Below the pieces are notes generated by a model. That model was not told the DNA's origin and made no database searches. It was given only the letters and a program-made list of their open reading frames with translations. A stretch of DNA of 64,000 bases from Ostrinia nubilalis (lineage: Eukaryota > Arthropoda > Insecta > Lepidoptera > Crambidae). Each line of letters starts with the position of its first letter. Position 1 is the first letter of the stretch. A program made the position numbers and the translations under genes. The DNA lies in NCBI RefSeq assembly GCF_963855985.1, contig NC_087099.1, forward strand, positions 4,990,001 to 5,054,000. Direction: 5' to 3'. Positions 34,757-44,982 of this stretch are shown piece after piece.

Positions 34757-37154
34757 ATGATATTAGCGAGAAGTGACTGCGGTACAAAAATGCCTTGTGT
34801 ATTGTTGGCGATGATGGCGTTAGCGTATGCAACGGTTCACGACCGCGGCGAATCAGACGGTGCGTACGAGTACGAGCACCCACAACTGAGCATACGGTCG
34901 TCCGCTGTCGAGCACAATCCCCAGCACTGGGCTGACGACGCAGCGGCTGGTATTGAGAAACGATTACGGCACCGCAATAACCGCAATGTAGCGCGCAACA
35001 TCGTCATGTTTCTCGGTGACGGTATGTCAGTCCCCACGATAGCGGCCGCACGCATTCTACTCGGTCAACGTAACGGCCAGACCGGTGAAGAGGCGCAGCT
35101 TTCTTTCGAAACATTCCCCACTACTGGCTTTACTAAGGTGCTTATCTGGTATTTAATACGAGTAGATACTAGCTTTTACTCTCCTTAGTGGATGACATAA
35201 TTATATTCTCAACATAAGACCTCGACTGATTCCATATTTACGTCATAAATCCTTTTCTGAAATCAATTTACGAGTATGTACGAAAACATATCAAAACTAG
35301 TCCAGTTTTTTTTAGATTGGTGCATATCTATGATTCTTAGAACTATAATTGCTTTGTCAAGTTATTATTTGCGGAATGATTTCATCAACATTTGTGAAAC
35401 ACCTTAAACATTTATTTCAGACGTATTGTCTGGACGGCCAGATCCCAGATTCGGCTTGCACAGCGACAGCGTACCTTTGCGGCGCGAAGACTAACCTGGG
35501 TAATATCTGCTTGAACGGCGACGTGATGCGACGAGACTGCGAAGCGTCTGCCAACCCTGATACCCATATCGAGTCTATTGCGGCTTGGGCGCTGAAGGAT
35601 GGGCGAGATGCAGGTATGTTTGTCTCTTTCTTATATGTACCAATGCTGATCAAAGGATAGCCAGGGGATATGGGACTCTCTCCGCCAGAAGCGAGTCCTA
35701 TTAATCCACAATGCCTCTTCCGAAGCTAACACGGGAAGTCGATAGTCCTCTAGGTAATCATCAAGTTACCAAGTGTGGACAAGACTGTTAGTAGGAATAA
35801 ACAGTCCATATAGGGTGTCCCAAAAAATAGTTCAAGCCGAAGCCCTGTGTCTGTCACTGTGGCGTGAATGGTACATGTCTCAACCAATGTATATCAATGT
35901 ATTCGTTATTCTACCTACGAATGGTGGTCTAGTTTTGTTCATTATGTGTGTTTCTGCTACAGGAATAGTGACAACGGCTCGCGTTACACACGCGTCTCCA
36001 GCTGGCGCGTACGCCAACGTGGCCAACCGAATGTGGGAGAACGATGCGAGTGTCGTTGAAGATGGCGGCGACCCCGAGCGCTGCCCTGACATAGCGCACC
36101 AGCTGATCAATATGAGCCCTGGGAATCAGTTCAAGGTAAGTAAATGCACTTTATCGATCGGTAAAATCTACCCAAAAATAGACCGGCTTTAATTATTTGT
36201 CATATCATTTACCGTGTTACAGAATCAATACGTTGTTAATTTCTATAGGTAATATTGGGAGGCGGAAGAAGAGAATTCTTACCTGTCAATGTAACCGATG
36301 AGGAAGGTTCGCCCGGCTTACGCCACGACAATCGCGATCTAATTCAAGAATGGGAGGAAAACAAAGCGTCACAAAACGCCAGCTATGCTTACGTTTGGAA
36401 TAGGGAACAGTTAATGAACCTGTCAACGTCCTTGCCGGACTATCTGTTGGGTCTATTCGAGAGCAGTCATATGCAGTTCCACTTGGAAGCCGACAATATA
36501 ACCGAGCCCACCCTCGCGGAGATGACAGAAATAGCAATAAAGTCTTTAAGACGCAATAAGAAGGGTTTCTTTCTGTTTGTGGAGAGCGGGCGTATTGACA
36601 TTGGCCACCATGGCAACCTAGTGGAGTATGCGCTGGATGAGACCATACGCATGCACGATGCGGTAAAGGTCGCCACCGAGTTGCTGCCCGAAGAGGACAC
36701 TTTGATCGTGGTTACAGCCGACCACGCGCACGTGATGTCTTTTAGTGGCTATGCATTTCGCGGTGGTGATATCCTCGGGGTTTCTGGTAGTCAGGACTGG
36801 CACGGAATGCCCTATATGACGCTCTCATACGCGAATGGTCCGGGCGCGCGGATGCAAGTGAAAGGCGTCCGCCGTAATTTGACAGAAGAGGAAAACTTCA
36901 GGAAAAAAGGATGGCGATCGCATGCAGATGTTCCAATTCCCTATGAAAGGCACGGTGGTGATGACGTGGGTGTGTTTGCTCGGGGACCGCACCATGATAT
37001 GTTCTCTGGCGTTTACGAAGAGAGCCAGCTGCCGTATTTGATGGCGTACGCCGGCTGCTTCGGCCCTGGCCCACACGCTTGTAACGCTGGCCCAGTGGCA
37101 CACACCCCGGTCTTTTTATTGGGTATACTAATTGTATATCAAATACGACTATAA
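34757..37154 (+). CDS. Membrane-bound (GPI-type) alkaline phosphatase, four exons
   Basis: Hydrolyses phosphomonoesters at alkaline pH; in Lepidoptera such enzymes sit on the midgut brush border. Exons 34757-35137, 35421-35613, 35963-36135 and 36249-37154 join in frame (phases 0, 1, 0) with GT/AG introns of 283, 349 and 113 bp, giving 550 aa, a usual family length. Active-site residues: D88 (MFLGDGMS), nucleophile S138 ([13 protein letters not shown]), H201 and S203 (THASPAG), E361, R364, D366 and H370 ([11 protein letters not shown]), D407-H408 (TADHAHV) and H484 ([14 protein letters not shown]). A hydrophobic N terminus (residues 12-25) is a signal peptide; M12 (34790) is an alternative start that fits it better. 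CNAG at 527-530 followed by [11 protein letters not shown] suggests a GPI-anchor signal, though the tail is short. Six N-x-S/T sites. The residue after GRID is Ile, where the mammalian enzyme has His. Confidence 0.93.
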
Positions 37155-37295
37155 GAGACAAATGGAGGTATTCGTAGTTAAGCAGAAACGACTCAGCTTG
37201 CTAAAATCATTTCAAAGTTCAACGTCCTTGTTAGACTAGCATTTTGGCCAAACTAATTAATAACGGATCTTCAATGTAGACTAAGTTTCTAAAGA

Positions 37296-37301
37296 AATAA
37301 A
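37296..37301 (+). terminator. Polyadenylation signal of the alkaline phosphatase gene
   Basis: First AATAAA after the stop codon, 142 bp downstream. Confidence 0.55.
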
Positions 37302-39320
37302 CCATTTCTTCATGAATTCCATCATAAGTATTACTTAAAATTCCTATAATATAAAATTACTTCAGAATTTCTGCTAACAACAAGAACAAAAGGTTGAATG
37401 ATTCACTAATAGCTCCGTTCACAAAGTGATATAACACTCAGCGCTTTCCCGAATAACCAGCGAACAATAACAACATTGAATTGTCAAATTCCTATCATTC
37501 GGAGCAGATACCATTTCTGTTGAAAGCGGAAGAAAGAAAACTGCTCAAAGATGGCTCCCACTTAAGGAAATTGCCGTAATAAGACAATCGGCAACGAAAA
37601 GAAATCCGCCATTTGCGAGCGAGATACTTATGGCCGTCAAATTCGTATTTTCCGTGATGTAGGTCCGTAATTTTTACAAATTGAGGCAATGATGATAACG
37701 CGTCCGATCGTTTTGTTTGCCCTGTCAAAGTTTTAAACTATACCTGAGTCTGCTACCGAAACAAAAATATATGTGTAAATAATATACAAGTGATTATGAA
37801 AGCAACGTTAATGGAAGAAATAATTAAAAGAAAACCTCATTAAAAATATCACGAAAGTCACTACGTGGTATTTTCTACGAAATGATTACGGGTTTCGGTA
37901 ATGAGAAACAGCTGAAAGAAAAGGTGAAAGCTATGTAGGTGTAGGTACGATACGATTAACACGGTTGGGTCCCGATCATTGTGGTAAAAATGGAAAAATC
38001 TTTGTCAATGAGAAGACAAATACTTTCTATAGCGTACGTAATAAGATAGATTAAATTATAAAATAATATTTGGCATAATATCATTTATTAAATATCACTA
38101 CTAGATTATTAATGTTCTTTTTAATACACTCTGGAAGTCCAGTAATGGATTTTATAGAAACGCCGCAGCTAGTAGCCTTGGATCGGTCGAAAATATAATA
38201 ATTAAATACACCTCTCTATTCACTGGTGTAATCCATATTTTCGCAATAAAAGCCAATTGAAAACAGAACGGACAATAAGAGATCTCCCTCCCATTTGACT
38301 GATAAACTTTAACAAAAGAAAGAGCAACGAAGACAAATCTACAATGGTGATTAAACGCAGCATCAATTATTCGATGCCAAAGATTGGATTGCTTTTGTTT
38401 CTGGGCACACAGATTATCATATTCCCAGATACAATCCTTAACAACTTGCAAATGAATGGCTTTGACTTGCAACGAGTCTTAGTTACGCCTCATTTTCATA
38501 CCCTGATCGCAAGTCGATGGACTAAATTTTTGTTGTTGTTTTGCCTTGTTTGGTAATGCTTTCATGAATGATTTTCCTCTTGCTTAAGATTAATTACATT
38601 ACAATCGAATACACATCATAAGTGGAATCCACTCACACACATTATCCTTCGTAAGAGAAATAAGTAAAGTGTATGTATTCTGAAAGATGTCTTTACAATT
38701 TTAGATTCGCGGTATCTTACAAGAGTATGCTTGTATCGCTAAGAAAAAGTAAATTGTTAAAAAGGTTTCTTTCTTTCTCCCAAAAAGACGTAAAAGGTAT
38801 TTATGTCTGATTAGCTAAAGATTATGTACTTACTTTTTGTTGACTTGAATTTGAAGGATCGCAGAGCTAATTAAAATTCCCCTATAAACTCAAATTATTA
38901 TCGTTGTTACGCTAAGTGTAAATGAGACAAACACAGCGTTATTCATAATAATTTTAATTGCGGCTTTCTTTTTAATTCAAGAAGGCATAATGAAAATGTT
39001 CACAATGAAAAAAGGACCAGTTTTATTTCACAATTTCTCACAACCTTAATGGCTCACTTGCTCGCGCTCAAATGCTACGCTTTATAAATTGGGGTGACTT
39101 TTTTCAAATGTCAGATAAGTTTTCTTTTGCATAATTTCCGACGAAATTAACTCCAGTTTTGGGCTCCACGTAATGTATTTTAAATTGAAGAGTTTTGACG
39201 ATTTTTAAATTTAGGTTTGTGAGAAACTCACTATCGATAATAATTTAATTATTTATTACTAAATAAATTCTACGTCTGCGTCAGTCAAAATTATAATAAT
39301 GACCCATTCCTAAATAAATG
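37302..39320. other. Gene-free stretch
   Basis: No gene or repeat family recognised. The two longest ORFs (38152-38472 minus, 38344-38556 plus) overlap and have no recognisable motifs. Confidence 0.4.
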
Positions 39321-39328
39321 CATGCAAT

Positions 39329-39990
39329 TAGAGATGGGTTTCCACCCGGGTAAAAACCCACATGAGGGTAAAAACCCAATAAAAACCCGTTTCATTCCAC
39401 CCGTGGGTGTTTACACCGGGTGAAAACAAATAATTTTATAATTATTTCAATTGGTATCTTTTCTTTATTTTTATCGAATTTTTCTCATTTAGGTTTATTG
39501 ATTAATAAGTAATAAGTCAAATTTAACACTAATATGCATTTATATCGTGGCCAAATCGTAAAATTGATCACTTTATGATGATGTGACCAATTATTTTATA
39601 AAATGGTGTTATTTCAAGAATCGTTGAACCGATTTAGAAGAAATTTAGTAGGAACACAATAATTTGTGATCATGGCAAGGACATGGAGGGGGGGGGATGC
39701 CAAAGATGCCAAACTCTCTCTTTGATGACATTACGGTATAAAGTTACAAATAACAACACCAACTACAAAGTACTTCTGCTTAAAAACTTGAAATCCCCCC
39801 AGATTGCATTACGTAACACTAGAACGCCCCCTTAGCAACAAATACCACTTCTCACTTAAAAAAAAAAAAACGCTATTTTTGTTTTCACCCACCAGAATGG
39901 GTGATAATGGGTAAAAACCGGGTTTTTACCCAAATCACCCAGTTTTAACCCAATCGGGTGAAATGGGTTTTTACCCACTACCCATCTCTA
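39329..39990. mobile_element. Non-autonomous hAT element with GGGTAAAAACCC arrays
   Basis: The target duplication CATGCAAT lies at 39321-39328 and 39991-39998. Ends: TAGAGATGGGTT and AACC(C)..CCCATCTCTA. Subterminal arrays of GGGTAAAAACCC/GGGTTTTTACCC variants occupy about 100 bp at each end. No ORF. TAGAG ends plus the 8-bp duplication are classic hAT. It lies ~250 bp left of the LTR retrotransposon. Confidence 0.85.
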
Positions 39991-40254
39991 CATGCAATGC
40001 ATCCATAAATAAATACTTGCTACATTAATTGGCAGGTGAATTTACCATATTCTGAATATCTAATAACGATGTATTCTGAGTTTAATTATTGAGTAGAACG
40101 TAATTATCATTGCAAAATATATTAGTATCATTGTTGTTTATAATGATAAATGTAATGACGCAGTTTTGCCACATAATAGGTTTATTTTATTTAGAAGGGA
40201 AAAAAATATTTATGGCAGAAAATTCGTACCTATAGACTGGTAATCCATTATCAT

Positions 40255-40383
40255 TATTGGGTAGTTTACTTATAAATAATATAAGTGGGTAGCAAGCAAA
40301 CTTTGTATGTCAACCAGTTCGGAAATAAATCTTGTAGTGCACACACGCGTCTCATTTAAATCCCAAAAGACTGGTACATAATA
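40255..40383 (+). repeat. 5' LTR (129 bp)
   Basis: Begins TATTGGGTAG, ends GGTACATAATA. It holds TATAAATA at 40271-40278 and AATAAA at 40324-40329, giving a very compact promoter and polyadenylation signal. TATT...AATA termini replace the usual TG...CA. Confidence 0.9.
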
Positions 40384-40384
40384 G

Positions 40385-40400
40385 TGGCGACAGGACTGGG
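40385..40400 (+). other. Primer-binding site
   Basis: TGGCGACAGGACTGGG starts one base after the LTR. The TGG that pairs with a tRNA CCA end is present. TGGCGAC is shared with elements primed by Ser- or Arg-type tRNAs, but I cannot assign the tRNA. Confidence 0.65.
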
Positions 40401-40406
40401 TTTTAA

Positions 40407-43400
40407 GTGCATTACATTAATAATATTATTTTAAAAATGTCGGTCGGAAAATTGGGCGAGTTTAATGTGGAAAGTGGAAATTGGCAGTTATATTGTGATC
40501 GGTTACAAATGTACTTTCTGGTGAACAATGTGGACGATAAGTTACAGTTACCAACATTAATCTCAATCGTGGGTGAAGCCGCATACGAACTCATGGTTAA
40601 TTTGTGCTCACCTAAAAAACCAGCGGAAAAAACTTATAAGGAAGTGGTGGAACTAATGTCTACGCATTTACAACCTACCCCGTCAATGTTAGCGGAGAGG
40701 TTTAAGTTTCGCCAATATAGACAATGTGAAGGCCAATCTATTGCTCAATTTGTGGAACAGTTAAAGAAATTATCGCGTTTTTGTGACTTTGGGACCGAAC
40801 TCGACAGTAATATGCGGGACCAGTTTGTGTGCGGGCTGTGCAGTGACGGTATTAGACAACGGCTGTTTGTGGAAAAAAAATTGACTTTCTCAACGGCAAC
40901 GGCGATCGCGTTATCGTTAGAGGCGGCGGAACGGGACGCTTTGGCAGTTGAAACTACCGGCGTTAATTTTATAAAAAAACCGCCGGTGAGAAGAACAACG
41001 GGGTGTTGTGTGGCCTGTGGAGATTTTCGACATAAGGTGGAAAACTGTAAATTTCGGGACTATGTGTGCAGTCGGTGCAAAAATGTAGGACATTTGCGGC
41101 GAATGTGCTCGTTGGCGGAGGTAAACGACGGTGACCGTAAAACGACCTTTAACGGCTCGTTTACGTCATCGAGAGGCGGCGGCCGAGCGGGCGCTCGGAG
41201 CACCTACCGGGGCCGCGGTGCAGCACGGGGCGGCGGAAGACAATTCTACATGGGACAAGCCACGGAGAACAAGTCATCGACGGCGGCGGCGGGTCGGTCG
41301 GACTCGCGGGACACCGGGAACCGGCAGGGTGACGTCACGGGCATGTCGACCGAATATGTCCAGGACGATGAAGCGGACCAGGAGAGTGGTGACTATGAAG
41401 AACCCATGTTCCAGATGTCCTTAGCAAAGTATAGACCGGTGAGCGTTCTTGTAAAAATTAATGGAATTTTAATTAATATGGAAATAGATACGGGATCGGC
41501 AATTTCATGTATTAATGATAAAGTGTATAAACAAAAATTTATAAATGTACCTTTACAGTCATGCCAATTAGTTTTAACATTCTACGATGGAAGTAACATA
41601 AAACCGTTAGGTTTCATAAGTGTTGATGTACAATGTCAGGGCGTTACAAAAAAGCTAGATTTATATGTAATAAATAAAGGTACAACTAGTTTATTAGGCC
41701 GACAGTGGTTAGCCGAGCTGGAGATGTCTGTACCTAAAATTTGTATAAATACAATTAGTACACCTTTAATGGACGGTTGGAACAAAAATGAATTTGTTAA
41801 AAATCTCAATTACAGATTTAAAGAAGTGTTTGAACCCGGACTCGGGTGTTTCACGGGAGGGCGAGCGAGCCTGCGGCTGCGGGCGGGGGCGGAGCCGGTG
41901 TTCTGCCGCGCGCGGCCGCTGCCGTACGCGCTGCGCGAGCGCGTCGACGCCGAGCTCGACGCCATGCTGGCCAGCGGCGTCATCGAGCCCGTGGAGCACT
42001 CCGACTGGGCCACTCCTCTGGTAATCGTACACAAGCCGGATGGTTCTTTACGTCTCTGTGCAGATTTTAAAACTACTTTAAACAGGGTTTTGTTGGTAGA
42101 TAAATATCCAGTTCCGAAAATAGAAGACTTATTTACTCTTTTAAATGGCAGTCAATATTTTACAAAAATTGACTTATCACAAGCGCAAGCGTACAATCAA
42201 GTTTTGTTAGATGACAGTAAAGAAAATGATTGTACAGGTCTAACGGTCATTAATACGCATAAAGGTTTGTTCAAATATAAAAGATTAGTGTACGGACTAG
42301 CGTCTAGCCCAGGTATATTCCAAAGAATAATGACTAATCTGTTTAGAGAGCTACCAAACGTAACTGTGTTCTTAGATGATATCCTGATTTCAAATACTAC
42401 TAGAATAGACCACGAAAAAAGCATAGAAAAAGTCTTTAAAATATTAAAGGAAAATGGGTTAAAGATAAAGAAACAGAAGTGTGAATTTTTTTCTCACCAA
42501 GTAAAATATTTAGGTTACGTAATAGATAGGGACGGTGTGCGAGTAGATCCAAGTAAACTGGAACCAATAATCCAGATGACAACACCTACAACCGTGTCGG
42601 AATTGAAATCTTTTCTAGGAATGGTCAATTTTTACGGTAAATTCATTAAAAATTTAAGCGTTTATCTGGCTCCTCTGTTTGACTTGTTAAAGAAAAATAA
42701 CAGATGGTCATGGGGTAGTACCGAGCAAAGAGTTTTTGAAAAGGTGAAGGGCCTGTTGAAAAGCGCGGGCGTGCTGGCACACTACGACGCGTCGCGCGCC
42801 GCGGTGCTGACGTGCGACGCCGGCCCGCGCGGGCTGGGCGCCGTGCTGGCGCAGCGCGCCGCCGACGGCCGCGAGCGCGTCGTGGCCTACGCCTCGCGCG
42901 CGCTCACCCCAGCGGAGCTCAATTATAGCCAAATCCACAAGGAAGCCTTGGCCATAGTATTCGCGGTGAAGAAATTTCACCAATATCTTTATGGTAGGAA
43001 ATTTACACTTCGGACCGACCATAAACCGCTCGTGAGCATATTCGGTCCGAATTTAGGCATACCTAACATGACAGCGAGTAGATTACAACGGTGGGCCATT
43101 ATTTTATCAGCTTATGACTTTTCCATAGAGTACATTAAATCAGAGGAGAATACGGCGGACGCACTTTCACGTTTAATAGCCGCACACAAGGAAAGCCGTG
43201 ATAGTTCAGGGGACAGGGATATAGAACAAACTTATCTACACTTTGCTACCGAGGCATTATTATTGAGTAACGAAACTATAAAAAAAGAAACGCAAAAAGA
43301 CCCATTATTAGGTAGAATTATAAGTTACATACAAGATGGTTGGCCTGCCGATGTTGATATTAAAGAACTTAAACCATATTTTAATAGGAAGTCGGAACTA

Positions 43401-44573
43401 TACCTAGAAATGGGTTGCATTATGTGGGGACATCGTTTAGTAATCCCTAATGTCTGCAGAGACAAAGTATTGAGAGAACTGCATGACACACATACAGGTA
43501 TAGTTAAAATGAAAAGCCTGGCCAGGAGCTACGTGTGGTGGCCCGGACTGGACGAGGCCATCGAGCGCCAGTGCGGCGCGTGCGGCGTGTGCGCGGCGCT
43601 GAGCGGCGCGCCGCCGGCGCACGCGCCCCGCTCGTGGCCCTGGCCCACACGCCCTTGGTCTAGGATTCACATAGATTTTTTAGGGCCTATAGCAGGTATG
43701 AAATTCTTGGTAATTATAGATGCAACATCTAAATGGATAGAATGTTTTAAGATGAATCAGACCACGGCCAGTAAAGTAATAGAAAGACTGAGAGACACTT
43801 TTGCTAGGTTTGGTTTACCAAAACAAATAGTCAGTGACAATGGGCCACCGTTTTCGAGTTCCGAATTTTCACAATTTTGTAATAATAATGGAATAGATCA
43901 TATATTTACAGCTCCGTATCATCCTTCTTCAAATGGAGCCGCAGAGAACGCAGTAAAAGTATGTAAAAGAGTAATTAAAAAAGCAATTATGACTCGCATG
44001 GACGTAGACACAGCTTTGTATAGGTTTTTATTAATATATAGGAACACCTCTCACAATACTACGGGAGACAGTCCGGCTAAACTGTTGTTAGGTCGAAATT
44101 TACGTACTAGACTAGACTGTCTCAAACCGGATCGCGAGAAAAGAATTGGAAAATTACAAGAAAAACAAGAAAATAGTGCGGGAGGAGTGAGTAGGGAAGT
44201 TAAGGTAGGTGAGGAAGTATGGTTTAAAAACTATAATGACGATGTACAATGGAAAAAGGGTAAGGTCATAGAAAAGTTAGGCGATACCGATTATCGTATC
44301 AGTTTAAAGGACGGACAATGTATACATAGACATATTGATCAACTAAAAATATGTAAGGGGTTTGGTGGATCTGCACAGGACGATAAAGTAACACAAAGTA
44401 AGGAACAGAGAAACCCCGGTTGGTTGTGGTTGCCGGGGGCTGGACCGGCGGAGTGCTCCGCGGCCGGCCCGGGCTCGGCCGCGCCGGCTCCGCGCCCGCC
44501 TGCCCCTCAGCTCGCTCCAAGGAGGTATCCTCTCAGAGAGCGACACCCTCCAACACGATATGGCTTTGAATAA
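40407..44573 (+). CDS. Gag-pol polyprotein of the LTR retrotransposon
   Basis: One ORF encodes every retrotransposon function, without a frameshift between gag and pol. From the first ATG it is 1388 aa; the ATG at 40437 (residue 11, AAAAATG context) is a likelier start. Domains by residue: gag 11-190; two CCHC knuckles at about 200-238 (CVACGDFRHKVENC and CSRCKNVGHLRRMC); Arg/Gly-rich linker; aspartic protease with DTGS near 360; reverse transcriptase with FLDD near 655; RNase H with Asp near 803; integrase HHCC near 1024-1065 and DDE residues near 1088, 1144 and 1179; basic C terminus with RRYPLRERHPPTRY. All catalytic residues appear intact. Five short blocks are strikingly GC-rich against an AT-rich codon background. 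Confidence 0.93.
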   Translation: MHYINNIILKMSVGKLGEFNVESGNWQLYCDRLQMYFLVNNVDDKLQLPTLISIVGEAAYELMVNLCSPKKPAEKTYKEVVELMSTHLQPTPSMLAERFKFRQYRQCEGQSIAQFVEQLKKLSRFCDFGTELDSNMRDQFVCGLCSDGIRQRLFVEKKLTFSTATAIALSLEAAERDALAVETTGVNFIKKPPVRRTTGCCVACGDFRHKVENCKFRDYVCSRCKNVGHLRRMCSLAEVNDGDRKTTFNGSFTSSRGGGRAGARSTYRGRGAARGGGRQFYMGQATENKSSTAAAGRSDSRDTGNRQGDVTGMSTEYVQDDEADQESGDYEEPMFQMSLAKYRPVSVLVKINGILINMEIDTGSAISCINDKVYKQKFINVPLQSCQLVLTFYDGSNIKPLGFISVDVQCQGVTKKLDLYVINKGTTSLLGRQWLAELEMSVPKICINTISTPLMDGWNKNEFVKNLNYRFKEVFEPGLGCFTGGRASLRLRAGAEPVFCRARPLPYALRERVDAELDAMLASGVIEPVEHSDWATPLVIVHKPDGSLRLCADFKTTLNRVLLVDKYPVPKIEDLFTLLNGSQYFTKIDLSQAQAYNQVLLDDSKENDCTGLTVINTHKGLFKYKRLVYGLASSPGIFQRIMTNLFRELPNVTVFLDDILISNTTRIDHEKSIEKVFKILKENGLKIKKQKCEFFSHQVKYLGYVIDRDGVRVDPSKLEPIIQMTTPTTVSELKSFLGMVNFYGKFIKNLSVYLAPLFDLLKKNNRWSWGSTEQRVFEKVKGLLKSAGVLAHYDASRAAVLTCDAGPRGLGAVLAQRAADGRERVVAYASRALTPAELNYSQIHKEALAIVFAVKKFHQYLYGRKFTLRTDHKPLVSIFGPNLGIPNMTASRLQRWAIILSAYDFSIEYIKSEENTADALSRLIAAHKESRDSSGDRDIEQTYLHFATEALLLSNETIKKETQKDPLLGRIISYIQDGWPADVDIKELKPYFNRKSELYLEMGCIMWGHRLVIPNVCRDKVLRELHDTHTGIVKMKSLARSYVWWPGLDEAIERQCGACGVCAALSGAPPAHAPRSWPWPTRPWSRIHIDFLGPIAGMKFLVIIDATSKWIECFKMNQTTASKVIERLRDTFARFGLPKQIVSDNGPPFSSSEFSQFCNNNGIDHIFTAPYHPSSNGAAENAVKVCKRVIKKAIMTRMDVDTALYRFLLIYRNTSHNTTGDSPAKLLLGRNLRTRLDCLKPDREKRIGKLQEKQENSAGGVSREVKVGEEVWFKNYNDDVQWKKGKVIEKLGDTDYRISLKDGQCIHRHIDQLKICKGFGGSAQDDKVTQSKEQRNPGWLWLPGAGPAECSAAGPGSAAPAPRPPAPQLAPRRYPLRERHPPTRYGFE

Positions 44574-44837
44574 TCCTTATTGTATGTATTTTAGTTAAGA
44601 ACTAAGTAGTTTAGTTATTAAGAAATTGTTTTGTGACTGGCTCCTCTTAGATATGTTTACTGTAAATGTACCTAAATGTATTACTTATTAATAAATATAG
44701 ACCGACTTATCTTTATGTATACCATTCAAGTACACACGGAGTCCAGTCACGACACTGGAAAACATGTAAGACATATCTGATAACGAAAAAGGTTACTGTA
44801 CTTTAATTAAATATAATCTCTAGAATAGTTAGTAAAT

Positions 44838-44848
44838 AAGGGTGGAGG
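44838..44848 (+). other. Polypurine tract
   Basis: AAGGGTGGAGG directly abuts the first base of the right LTR; it is the expected plus-strand primer. Its position confirms that the LTR starts with TATT. Confidence 0.8.
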
Positions 44849-44977
44849 TATTGGGTAGTTTACTTATAAATAATATAAGTGGGTAGCAAGCAAACTTTGT
44901 ATGTCAACCAGTTCGGAAATAAATCTTGTAGTGCACACACGCGTCTCATTTAAATCCCAAAAGACTGGTACATAATA
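44849..44977 (+). repeat. 3' LTR (129 bp)
   Basis: Identical over its whole length to 40255-40383, followed by the ATCAT duplication. Confidence 0.9.
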
Positions 44978-44982
44978 ATCAT

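Larger units (their letters stand above)
40255..44977 (+). mobile_element. Complete Ty3/gypsy-type LTR retrotransposon
   Basis: A 4.7-kb element with two identical 129-bp LTRs, a 5-bp target duplication ATCAT (40250-40254, 44978-44982), a primer-binding site immediately after the left LTR, a purine tract abutting the right LTR, and one uninterrupted gag-pol ORF with no env. Identical LTRs and an open ORF indicate a recent insertion. The domain order protease, RT, RNase H, integrase places it in Ty3/gypsy; overall look is closest to Mag or K02A2.6-like lineages, which is inference. Confidence 0.93.

Noticed and set aside
34837..37161. Minus-strand ORFs across the alkaline phosphatase exons
   Set aside because: Complement of GC-rich coding exons; no motifs and they ignore the clear intron borders.
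38152..38556. Overlapping ORFs on both strands
   Set aside because: AT-rich, mutually antisense, no motif.
41131..44546. Several overlapping ORFs of 60-104 codons inside the gag-pol region
   Set aside because: Shadows in other frames, mostly within the GC-rich islands where stop codons are rare.
40255..44977. Endogenous retrovirus with env
   Set aside because: No ORF or membrane-protein features between integrase and the right LTR; only ~275 bp of non-coding sequence is there.
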